A stretch of 13,969 bases of DNA, taken from the NCBI GenBank assembly GCA_014859785.1, contig JACUTP010000035.1, positions 1 through 13,969 of the forward strand. Reading direction: 5' to 3'. The DNA is from Candidatus Methanoperedentaceae archaeon (GTDB lineage Archaea; Halobacteriota; Methanosarcinia; Methanosarcinales; Methanoperedenaceae). The first letter of the stretch is position 1; every line of letters starts with the position of its first letter. Below are positions 1 through 7,246 of this stretch, piece after piece. Position numbers and translations under genes: made by a program. The notes beneath the pieces were generated by a model. The model ran no database searches. It was not told the DNA's origin and worked only from the letters and a program-made list of their open reading frames with translations.

Positions 1-1116
1 GCTCTTATTGATCCTGATCCCGTGCGCCTTGCAGAAATTATCAAGCATGCCGTAGAACAGGTCATGCTCGTTCATCTTTATCACAGCAGCCTCATGCGCC
101 CGCATCAGAATATCCGGATAATTGCTGCGGATAACGCATTCGGCGCGGATAATATCCGCTATCTTATCCACAATGCCTTCTTCATACATCCAGACCGGGA
201 ATTCCACACGCGCGGGAAGACCATTGCCCACCCTCATATAGAAAAACGCGATATTGTCTTTGAATTTGCCGTAGTTATCCAGCACAGAGCGCGCTTCCTC
301 TCCTCTCCTGTCGTCCCTTTCGCAGAGGAACGCCGCTGTCCTCTCACCCCATAAAAGATGCGAAAAGAGATGCGTGTCAGAGAGCTTGCATTTTTTTAGC
401 CCGAAAAGAAAATGCATCATAAGCGTGATATCGCGCGGCATGGTGGTGTCAATGAATCCGATAACCGGAGTGCGCGTTTTTTCCGAGGCTTCAAGCAGTT
501 TAGTTATTGCCCTGACATAAATGTCCCTGATGTTCCTGTTCAGGACATTGATATGGGAAAGGATAAGCGCACCGTCAAGCATGATGACAGGCTTATCCTG
601 CTCTTTCATAAGGCGCACGATGCTGTCGCATTCCAGGGAAAATCGGCGCGCATCAACGTATTCCCTGCCAAAGGAATACACGCTTGCATCCTCGAATTCA
701 TCAGGTGTGATGATATGGGCTTCAGTATTCTCTTTATAATCGCTGTCTTTCGTATGCCTGTTCAGGATTTGTGATGTCTGTATCACGGCAAGCGGTATCT
801 CATAGTTTTTGTCCGAATATATCTGGCTGCCGTCCACAGCCCCCACGGCAACACCAGAGAGCACTGAATCCACCCATTCGATTGCATCATGCCTGTTTTT
901 CCAGTTAAACGGAAAAGAACTGATGAGTTTTCCCGGTTCGAGGAGCTTGGCACCGCTGTAAGCATTAAGGCGCTCGTTCATTGAAATGTCGATGATGTTC
1001 AATTTCCGGAGTTCATTCCTGTATTCCTCTGAAAGAGTGGAGCGCTCCACATCATACGATTTTATGGCTGAGAGCCTTGCGTCGAACTGGTCAGAGATGC
1101 TTTTTAAGTCGAGCAT
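1..1116 (-). CDS. nurA: NurA-family nuclease, C-terminal end cut by the window edge
   Basis: The open frame runs from ATG at 1116 to base 1 with no stop (372 codons visible; the last few are missing). NurA is an Mn-dependent 5'-3' single-strand exonuclease and endonuclease. In archaea it works with the HerA translocase to resect double-strand breaks started by Mre11-Rad50. Visible motifs: AVDGSQIY with Asp95 (residues 93-100), Glu162 in RRFSLE, Asp181 in VIMLDGA, and near the end YPDILMRAHEAAVIKM with His341. The Glu-to-Asp distance of 19 residues matches what I recall for crystallised archaeal NurA proteins, whose acids bind the catalytic metals. The start lies inside the rad50 3' end (13-bp overlap), with a weak AGGG upstream, which suggests translational coupling. 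Family assignment rests on motifs plus operon position and is strong. Confidence 0.9.
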   Translation of the reverse strand, partial: MLDLKSISDQFDARLSAIKSYDVERSTLSEEYRNELRKLNIIDISMNERLNAYSGAKLLEPGKLISSFPFNWKNRHDAIEWVDSVLSGVAVGAVDGSQIYSDKNYEIPLAVIQTSQILNRHTKDSDYKENTEAHIITPDEFEDASVYSFGREYVDARRFSLECDSIVRLMKEQDKPVIMLDGALILSHINVLNRNIRDIYVRAITKLLEASEKTRTPVIGFIDTTMPRDITLMMHFLFGLKKCKLSDTHLFSHLLWGERTAAFLCERDDRRGEEARSVLDNYGKFKDNIAFFYMRVGNGLPARVEFPVWMYEEGIVDKIADIIRAECVIRSNYPDILMRAHEAAVIKMNEHDLFYGMLDNFCKAHGIRINKS

Positions 1117-4100
1117 GATACAACCCTGCTTTCACCGTCTGTTTTCTCGATCTTTATCACATTGGCGTATTTTTCGTTGAATGTATCATCGTGCGAGATA
1201 ACGAAAACCTGTTTGAAGCCCCTGATGTTCATGATCTCCTGCGAAAGTTTCTCACGCCGTATTTCATCCATATTCTGGGTGGGTTCGTCCAGGAATACGA
1301 AATCGCAGCTTGAAAGGGCTTTTAAAAGCGCAAGCCGCACTGCCAGCGCCGCGCTCATGCGTTCACCGCCGCTTAACTGCCTGAACGATTTAACTTCACC
1401 TGCGGATTCTATTTCAATATCATAATCATTCTGCCACTTGAGCCCGCATGTGTAGTCATCCATGATCTCGGAATAAATATTGCCGGCATCCTGACTTATC
1501 TCACCGATAAATTCATTGACAATATACTCTGAAGAGTTCTTGATAGTATCACGGATGAAAGTTGAGAACGATAAGAACTGCTTCTCGTTATCCAGCTTTT
1601 TCTCGATATCTTTTATTTTCAGGAACTCTGTTTCCATAATTGCAAGGTCGCGGGCAAGCTTATCCATGTTCCTTTTTCTCCCCTTCAGGGCTTCTGCACT
1701 GCTGCTTGCGGAATTTCCAAGCACTTCAAGGTGATGGATGGTTTCGTCAAGGAGCTGCTCGTTGAATACCTCTAAAAGAGCCCCCTGTTTTTGAATGTCC
1801 TCATTTAACGCAGAGTTGACTGAGGATATGCTATCCTGCAGATACCGGCATTCCTGTGCATATTCATCCATTTTCAAAGCCAGCGGCAGAGCCTGCAGGT
1901 ATTTATCATGCTGTGGCTCAAGATTTTTTATCATTTCCTGCACTGCTGCGATCTTTTTATCAAGCCCGGAAAAAAACAGGAATTTTGATTCAAGTGATTC
2001 CCGTTCGTGCCTGCATGATTCAAGCGACACTGGAACGTGTTCAAGGATTTTGAGTTCTTCCAGGTTTTTCTCGATATTCCTGTTCAGGTTCTCAAATTCC
2101 TTATCAGGTGAATTCAGCGCTTTGAGTTCACGGGTCTTTGATTCTATCAGTTCATCAGCTATTTTAAGTTCAAGAGGGTTTCCTTCAAGCACATCTTTCA
2201 GGGCGAACCTTTTATTAAGTTCGTCAAGCTGTTTTAAACAGGTGGAAATCATCACGGGAACATCTTTTAAGGAGTTCAGGTCTTTCTGCTTTGAAACTAT
2301 CAGCGATTCTATTGTGGTGATTTGACCGGCAGGATCGTTCATTTCAGTTAAGTAAAGTTCAAGCGTTCTTATTTCATGGATAGCTTTTTCAAGACCTGCT
2401 TTGATATTTTCAATATCAACATTGATTCCAAAAATGGAATTTATCCTTTTTATCCTCTCTGCACATTCAAAAAGTGCGGAAGGAACGTCAGAAAGGTCTT
2501 TCAAGTCTTTGTTTTTTGACGCAATCAGAGCCTCGGTACTCTCAAATTCGGCAATCGATCTATTTATTTTTTCAAGTTCCTGTTTATGGGATTGCAGCTT
2601 CATGGAAACTGCCTTTAGCTCATCCTCATCCCCTGTCCTGATATCAATCCCGATAGAAGGATAAGACGATGCCAGGGATTCGATCCTCAAACGGCATGAT
2701 ACCACCTCGTCATGAACACACGCCAGAGCGCTGAGTTCCTCCTTTTTAGCCTCAACAAGCACCAGCATATCCTCATGCTGTTTTGCAGGATTGCTGAGAT
2801 TTTTGAGTTCTTTTGATATAAGGTCAAGTTTGTTCTCTATATCTGTTAAATCTTTTTTCCTGGAGTCTATCTCGTTATTGAAATACCTGGTAAAATCAGC
2901 CACTGAATTACATTTGACCCCGTTCAGGATGGGGCACAATCCCCGGGTTCCTGCAAGTTTCATGTTGCTGCGGGTCTGTTTCAGTAAAGAGTTCACAGAA
3001 GCATGTTGCTTTTCAAGTTCTGACTTTTGCTTCTCAAGCGATACCTGCTGTTCGACAAGGGGACGGAGTTCGACAATGCTTTTCTCAAGCCTTTCGATTT
3101 CAGACAACAGGGCATTCGCGCGCTCATCCCTTTCAACAAGACGCCTTAATTCAAAACCAAGCCTGCCGAGTGAGTCCTGGAAGGCAGAGAGGGTTTTTAT
3201 TTCAGAATCAAGAGCCTTATACCTTTCCAGCTCCGGAAGTAGCTGGTTTTTTCTGGATGTGAGATTCATAATCTCGTTTTGAAGTTTTTCTGCCTGAGAT
3301 TCTTTTTGTTTCAAGGCTGATACTTCCGATGACAATTCACGAAGCGGCAGCTCAAGGTTATTTTTCATGTCTTTGATCTTAGTCTCAATCTCAAGCTGCT
3401 TATTTCTTAAAGGCAAAAGCGCGGATAATCTTGACTTCTGTCCCTCTATCTCATGCCTGATATCTTCCATGCGTTTTGATTTCTCCCTCAGGTTCAAAAG
3501 GCTGGAAATAATTTCGTTCATTGGTTCTTTAAGTTCTTTCTGAAGCTCCCTGATTGCTTCTTCAAGCCTTCGCATCTCTTCGATTTTTGGGAGGAGCAGC
3601 TTCTTTTTTTCTTCAAGGTCATTGTTTTCCATGGCAAGATTAGCGGAGCGCTCAAGTTTTTCCAGAAGTGAGTTTATTTTGAGATTGAGCCTGGAAATAT
3701 CATCTTTTAATTTATCCCGCTTCACGCGGTCGCCGTTCAATTCCGCCAGGTCATGATTCTGTTTTTTATACGATTCCTCAACCGGAAGCAGTTCATTTAC
3801 AGTATTCCGGGATGATTCGGCACGCTTGAGGTCTGAATTTGCCCTTTCAAGCTGTTTTATTACTTCCTCAAGCCGGACGCGCTCACTTTTTATACGCGAG
3901 GATAGAGTATCAAGTTGAGATTTTTTCCCGGCCAGTTCTTCTTTTTTCAGGGTCAGTTCCGAGATTTTCGTATTTATTTCTTTGATATCGACTTTCAGTT
4001 CGTCTATCTCAAGCTGCAACTTTTCTTTTTCCTGTTCCAGTCCAGGATAGTTCTCCGTGCGGGTGCGAAGGGGTATCAGTTCCCTGTCCATTGAATCAAT

Positions 4101-4643
4101 CGTTTTTTCAACAGCAGCTAAGACTTCCCTTAAATTGGTGAAAGCAGTCTTATATTCCTCCACTCTCAGGATATTATCAAATATCTTTTTTCGAGGTTCA
4201 GGGTTCAGTAAGAAAGCGGTCGTGAATGTGCCCTGCGGTACCCCAACAGCATTTTCAAAGATAGAGGGCATATCCCCGGACGACCTGACATTGTTCAGGA
4301 GATTGGATGCTATCCAGTCAGTGACATCCTTTTTCCCTTTGATCTCACTGACAGGCGTTTTAATATAATAATCGCTTCCGCCCAGTTTCCTGAATATGGT
4401 ATAATCTATCTCATCTTTTCCTTCCACTGTTACAGCCACGTATCCCGACTTTTCGCCGTGCCTGCGGAAATCATCTATCTTTTTATATGGGGGATAATCA
4501 AACAGCACATATCCTATCGATTCAAGGATAGTGCTTTTTCCGTGCCCATTCTGACCGCAGATGCCGTTAATGCCTTCGACGAATTCGATAGTTTCATGAG
4601 AATAGGATTTTACGTTTTTTAATTCCACTGATTTGATAAGCAT
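1104..4643 (-). CDS. rad50: Rad50-like DNA repair ATPase with variant hook and repeated coiled-coil arms
   Basis: ABC/SMC-like ATPase that pairs with Mre11 to tether and process DNA ends. Visible in order: Walker A GQNGHGKST (30-38, His where Ala is common); a long coiled coil from about 170 to the hook; hook CPILNGVKC with C570 and C578 (x7 spacing instead of CPxC); a returning coiled coil to about 1030; signature QLSGGE (S1091); Walker B/D-loop LDEPTQNMD (D1119, E1120); and VISHDD as the H-loop. At 1179 aa it is longer than most archaeal Rad50s (roughly 850-1100). The arms carry regular repeats (see findings). The ATG directly follows the mre11 stop (TAGATG), with GGAGG 8 nt upstream, so the two are surely co-translated. 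An SbcC-like reading is possible, but the Mre11/NurA context favours Rad50. Confidence 0.93.
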   Translation of the reverse strand: MLIKSVELKNVKSYSHETIEFVEGINGICGQNGHGKSTILESIGYVLFDYPPYKKIDDFRRHGEKSGYVAVTVEGKDEIDYTIFRKLGGSDYYIKTPVSEIKGKKDVTDWIASNLLNNVRSSGDMPSIFENAVGVPQGTFTTAFLLNPEPRKKIFDNILRVEEYKTAFTNLREVLAAVEKTIDSMDRELIPLRTRTENYPGLEQEKEKLQLEIDELKVDIKEINTKISELTLKKEELAGKKSQLDTLSSRIKSERVRLEEVIKQLERANSDLKRAESSRNTVNELLPVEESYKKQNHDLAELNGDRVKRDKLKDDISRLNLKINSLLEKLERSANLAMENNDLEEKKKLLLPKIEEMRRLEEAIRELQKELKEPMNEIISSLLNLREKSKRMEDIRHEIEGQKSRLSALLPLRNKQLEIETKIKDMKNNLELPLRELSSEVSALKQKESQAEKLQNEIMNLTSRKNQLLPELERYKALDSEIKTLSAFQDSLGRLGFELRRLVERDERANALLSEIERLEKSIVELRPLVEQQVSLEKQKSELEKQHASVNSLLKQTRSNMKLAGTRGLCPILNGVKCNSVADFTRYFNNEIDSRKKDLTDIENKLDLISKELKNLSNPAKQHEDMLVLVEAKKEELSALACVHDEVVSCRLRIESLASSYPSIGIDIRTGDEDELKAVSMKLQSHKQELEKINRSIAEFESTEALIASKNKDLKDLSDVPSALFECAERIKRINSIFGINVDIENIKAGLEKAIHEIRTLELYLTEMNDPAGQITTIESLIVSKQKDLNSLKDVPVMISTCLKQLDELNKRFALKDVLEGNPLELKIADELIESKTRELKALNSPDKEFENLNRNIEKNLEELKILEHVPVSLESCRHERESLESKFLFFSGLDKKIAAVQEMIKNLEPQHDKYLQALPLALKMDEYAQECRYLQDSISSVNSALNEDIQKQGALLEVFNEQLLDETIHHLEVLGNSASSSAEALKGRKRNMDKLARDLAIMETEFLKIKDIEKKLDNEKQFLSFSTFIRDTIKNSSEYIVNEFIGEISQDAGNIYSEIMDDYTCGLKWQNDYDIEIESAGEVKSFRQLSGGERMSAALAVRLALLKALSSCDFVFLDEPTQNMDEIRREKLSQEIMNIRGFKQVFVISHDDTFNEKYANVIKIEKTDGESRVVSCST

Positions 4644-5942
4644 CTATGCATCCTCCATGCGCGAAAGAAGAGTCGTAAGTGTTTTTTGTTCAGGAGCTTT
4701 CTCAGATGTCTTTTCTTCACCAGCCTGTGATGTCCTTATCTTTTCAAAACACCACCTGAGTTCCTTCTGGATAGAATTTCCATCTATCCCTGCCGCAGCC
4801 ATCTTTTTGACTTCGATCATGGTTTTCACTATTTCTTCCACATTATCCCTGTACCTCCCGTCAAGTTTTACCCTGTCGGAAAAGACCCGAAGCTCTATCT
4901 GCTCCCGCGTCAGCCCTCGCACGTCACCATCATTGAGCGTATATTGCGAACTGCTGTTCAGGATCTTGACATCACTCCAGAGGGGTTTGAATTTCTCTGC
5001 AAGTATGGCTTTTATCCTGTCTGTACTTATTTCCGGTTTCGGGAAGTTCATGCTGCCGTAGAGTAAAAGTTCGATCAGGGGGTCTGATGGTGCTGATGGC
5101 TCACTGTCAAGTCTTGATTCTATACCTGAATACAACTCCTCAGGCGTATTAATGCTGCTTATGTCAAGTTTTATTCGCCTTACAGGACGCGTGACAGGTG
5201 TTATGAGTCTGGCGCCGCGATCCCTGAGATGATAGAATCCTTTTGACAGACCATACTCGTTCATGGCAACCATTTCTACGCTGCCAGGATTGAAGAGCCA
5301 GCCGTCCAGTTCATACTGCATGTGGTAATGCCCAAGGGCAAGATAATTCACGGCTTCTTTCAGGGGCAAAAGGGAGTTATAATGTATTTCACCCGGCACC
5401 TCCTGCCGCATCTGTCCCGCCACGCCAAAGTGCATCATCAGGATGGTATATTTTTCCCCGTTTGCTTCGCTTATTTGTTTTATCTCCTCGGCTATCTGTG
5501 GAATTACTGAAACAGTACTTGAGCCGAGGTATCTCACACCGAATATGCGGACACTGTCAAGTTCAACGAAGTCGCCCATGAGCTTTACGCCATTTGCTTC
5601 TTTCAGCCTTATGAGCCTGAGCAGCCCCTGCGAGTTGAGTATCTCAAGCCAGCTTTTGCCGTCCTGGTGGAAAGCGCGGTCGTGGTTCCCCTCGATTGCA
5701 TATACCTGAGTAGAGGGGTTTTTTGCTTTGAGTTCTGAGAGGACTTTGTATGCCTGCTCGTATGTGGGTGCGTTTATATTGCGCTTGTGGAAGAGGTCGC
5801 CTGAGATGAGGATGAACTCTGCCCTGTGGTCGATGGCGTAATGTATGACTGACTGGAAGGCGCGGGCGTAGTCGCGGAAGCGCTCGGGGAGACCGTACTG
5901 CGCGTAGCCAAGATGGAAGTCGCTCGCATGGATGAAGTTCAT
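4644..5942 (-). CDS. mre11: Mre11 DNA double-strand break repair nuclease
   Basis: Calcineurin-like phosphodiesterase that, with Rad50, forms the break-sensing 3'-5' exonuclease and endonuclease. All metal-binding motifs are present: DFH (D8, H10), GDLFH (D49), GNHD (85-88, with catalytic H87), MMHFG (H171) and GHYHM (H205, H207). Residues 1 to about 230 form the nuclease domain, about 240-330 a capping domain, and the C-terminal helical part (about 375-410) resembles the Rad50-binding region. The length of 432 aa is normal for archaeal Mre11. The ATG places the first motif at residue 8, as expected. No Shine-Dalgarno is visible upstream, so initiation may be leaderless or weak. It is the first gene of mre11-rad50-nurA; trmI ends 117 bp upstream on the same strand. 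Confidence 0.96.
   Translation of the reverse strand: MNFIHASDFHLGYAQYGLPERFRDYARAFQSVIHYAIDHRAEFILISGDLFHKRNINAPTYEQAYKVLSELKAKNPSTQVYAIEGNHDRAFHQDGKSWLEILNSQGLLRLIRLKEANGVKLMGDFVELDSVRIFGVRYLGSSTVSVIPQIAEEIKQISEANGEKYTILMMHFGVAGQMRQEVPGEIHYNSLLPLKEAVNYLALGHYHMQYELDGWLFNPGSVEMVAMNEYGLSKGFYHLRDRGARLITPVTRPVRRIKLDISSINTPEELYSGIESRLDSEPSAPSDPLIELLLYGSMNFPKPEISTDRIKAILAEKFKPLWSDVKILNSSSQYTLNDGDVRGLTREQIELRVFSDRVKLDGRYRDNVEEIVKTMIEVKKMAAAGIDGNSIQKELRWCFEKIRTSQAGEEKTSEKAPEQKTLTTLLSRMEDA
4652..4656 (-). promoter_or_regulatory. Shine-Dalgarno site of rad50
   Basis: GGAGG on the minus strand lies 8 nt before the rad50 ATG (4643) and inside the last codons of mre11. It fixes the rad50 start and indicates translation coupled to mre11 termination. 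Confidence 0.7.
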
Positions 5943-6059
5943 GGGGTGTTAATTGGTTGTTAAGGTTAAAAAGGTTAGGAGAACGGGGTGAAAGTGAATT
6001 CACAAAAGATATATGGGATTTTAATTATCACTTTCAGACACCGGGTATTTGCTAAATTA
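5943..6059 (-). promoter_or_regulatory. Candidate promoter region of the mre11-rad50-nurA operon
   Basis: This 117-bp gap between trmI and mre11 is AT-rich. A TATA-like ATATATC (6009-6015, minus sense) sits about 65-75 bp before the mre11 ATG. A second T/A-rich stretch (5966-5976) sits 24-34 bp upstream, at the distance expected for a leaderless transcript. No Shine-Dalgarno precedes mre11. I cannot tell which, if either, is used; trmI read-through is also possible. Confidence 0.4.
5989..6036. repeat. 9-bp inverted repeat upstream of mre11
   Basis: TGAAAGTGA at 5989-5997 is the exact reverse complement of TCACTTTCA at 6028-6036, with a 30-bp spacer. The TATA-like ATATATC lies near the centre of symmetry. 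The left arm overlaps a perfect 10-bp palindrome, GTGAATTCAC (5994-6003). The position suits an operator, but the function is unknown. Confidence 0.45.
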
Positions 6060-6803
6060 TCAATATCTCGCAAGTGTTATAAAACCCGTATGTCCTACCC
6101 TTGCCGTTGAGGGGCGTGTCCCGCGCTCTGAAAAAGAAATTTCCCGCTCCATTGTTTCAAGTGTTTTGACTTCCGTATAATCCGTTTGGTCAATTGCCTG
6201 CCGCACTTCCTTTGTCTGCTCGAAAAACGGGGAATAAACTGCAAGGAACCCGCCGGGATAGATGACATCGGGAACAGAGGGCACAACCTGTGCAGAATGC
6301 ATGGTATCAAGGGTTATGACATCGAACTTATTGTCAAGTTTGCGGATTTCTTCGACAATGTCCCCGTGGCGAATCTCCACATTGGATAGACCCGCAAGTG
6401 CGATGTTTTTCCCGGCAATTGCCACAAACTCTTCCCTGATTTCATAAGAAACCACTTTTTTCGCGATTGCACCGAGGTAAATAGCAAGTATTCCCGAACC
6501 AGTCCCTGCATCAAGCACACTGTCAGTGGAACAAAGACCTGTATTTGAAATAATCACGCCAATATCCTTTGGCATCATTGGGGCACCTGTGCGTTTTGCA
6601 TGCCTGAAAAAATCAGGTGACCTTGGTTTCTGGATGGTAAAATCAACACCCGTATGCGAACTTATTGTGTCGCCCGGCTGCATTTCCTTGAGTACGTCAA
6701 GTTTTATTATCCCGAGGTCAGTGTGTTTTTCCCCTTCGGGCATAACAAAATATTCTTTCGTCTTACCTTCATGGGTTGTTTTAAGAATTATAGGTCTGTC
6801 CAT
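6060..6803 (-). CDS. trmI: tRNA (adenine-N1)-methyltransferase, TrmI family (m1A57/58)
   Basis: SAM-dependent enzyme of the TrmI/Gcd14 family, which methylates N1 of adenine 58 (and in some archaea also 57) in the tRNA T-loop and so stabilises tRNA. The 247-aa length is normal. The N-terminal part (1-60) is the small beta domain. The Rossmann methyltransferase motif I is VLDAGTGSG (96-104), followed by an acidic SAM-ribose position (E121 in VVSYEIRE), HGDI (146-149) and motif IV around D166 (FDVITLDTMHSAQ). Motif IV lacks the Pro-Trp that I recall as common after this Asp. GGFLAVYSPFFEQ and the C-terminal RVGHTGFI are also family-like. It faces away from the acidic orphan gene with only 46 bp between starts, so its mRNA is probably leaderless or short-leadered. 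It is likely a housekeeping gene only loosely linked to mre11. Confidence 0.9.
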   Translation of the reverse strand: MDRPIILKTTHEGKTKEYFVMPEGEKHTDLGIIKLDVLKEMQPGDTISSHTGVDFTIQKPRSPDFFRHAKRTGAPMMPKDIGVIISNTGLCSTDSVLDAGTGSGILAIYLGAIAKKVVSYEIREEFVAIAGKNIALAGLSNVEIRHGDIVEEIRKLDNKFDVITLDTMHSAQVVPSVPDVIYPGGFLAVYSPFFEQTKEVRQAIDQTDYTEVKTLETMEREISFSERGTRPSTARVGHTGFITLARY

Positions 6804-6849
6804 ACTTAGGCTAATATAGTAATGTGTTAGTTAAAGAATATGTGGTTGT
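6804..6849. promoter_or_regulatory. Divergent promoter between trmI and the acidic orphan gene
   Basis: Only 46 bp separate the two divergent ATG codons. For the plus-strand gene, CTAATATA (6811-6818) lies 32-39 bp before the ATG. For trmI, an A/T-rich ATATTCTTTAA (minus sense, about 6833-6843) lies 30-40 bp before its ATG. Both distances suit leaderless or very short-leadered transcripts. Neither start has a clear Shine-Dalgarno. Confidence 0.45.
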
Positions 6850-7215
6850 ATGGTTCACGTAGTTATCAATAATAAGAAATATTCAATGGAAACCATCGGG
6901 CTTCTCATGGGAACTGCGGAAGTGGATATTAATAAAATCCCGCCACAAATACTTGCTATTACCGAAGCTGTGGATAATCCTGACAGACTTCCATTTCTGA
7001 TAGAGTCCATTCTCTCGTTGGAAATCGAAGATATGGAAAAATTCAGGTATGTACTGGTACGCGTCCAGATTGATTCAGAGCTTCACATGAATGAGGACAT
7101 ACAGAGGAACCATAAGAGGCTGTATGTCGCCAGGGTAATCGAGAAACTGCTTTATGGGGAGCTTTTGCTCGAAGAGGGCAGGATGAGCGAAGAAGACGAG
7201 GAAGAGGAAGATTAA
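6850..7215 (+). CDS. Small acidic protein of unknown function
   Basis: I do not recognise this family. The 121-aa protein has a mixed beta/alpha N-terminus (HVVINNKKYSMETIGLLMG), a segment INKIPPQILAITEAVDNP, a helical middle with FLIESILSLEIEDMEKFRYVL, an amphipathic basic stretch QRNHKRLYVARVIEKLLYG, and an acidic tail SEEDEEEED. Eleven of the last 17 residues are Asp or Glu. No membrane segment, signal peptide, Cys cluster or catalytic motif is visible, so it is probably cytoplasmic. The start is the first ATG after in-frame stops at 6817-6822 and 6832-6834. It diverges from trmI and converges on glnK (12-bp gap). The orderly composition and frame conservation argue for a real gene. The acidic tail could serve protein or nucleic-acid mimic binding, but this is speculation. 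Confidence 0.8.
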   Translation: MVHVVINNKKYSMETIGLLMGTAEVDINKIPPQILAITEAVDNPDRLPFLIESILSLEIEDMEKFRYVLVRVQIDSELHMNEDIQRNHKRLYVARVIEKLLYGELLLEEGRMSEEDEEEED

Positions 7216-7216
7216 A

Positions 7217-7246
7217 AGACGGGAACGCTAAATCGCGTCCCCGTCT
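7217..7246. terminator. Hairpin between convergent genes, overlapping the glnK stop
   Basis: AGACGGG (7217-7223) pairs with CCCGTCT (7240-7246). After one A-C mismatch the stem continues ACGC (7225-7228) with GCGT (7235-7238), leaving a 6-nt loop. On the minus strand the stem is followed by TTT (7216-7214), which suits termination of amt-glnK. On the plus strand it follows the acidic orphan stop at 7215. It covers the last codons and the TAG of glnK. Confidence 0.5.

Noticed and set aside
22..774. Plus-strand open frames at the left edge
   Set aside because: They are antisense to the nurA frame, which has the conserved DGS, LDG and RAHE motifs and no stop to the edge.
1795..2325. Long plus-strand open frame (176 codons) opposite the rad50 coiled coil
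   Set aside because: It is rich in Ser, Cys and Phe, the typical antisense shadow of Lys/Glu/Leu coiled-coil codons. There is no motif and no ribosome site; the same holds for 2791-3282 and 4633-5061.
5644..6003. 119-codon minus-strand frame over the mre11 start
   Set aside because: It is an out-of-frame shadow of mre11, rich in Arg, Pro and His, with no recognisable domain; the Mre11 frame carries all nuclease motifs.
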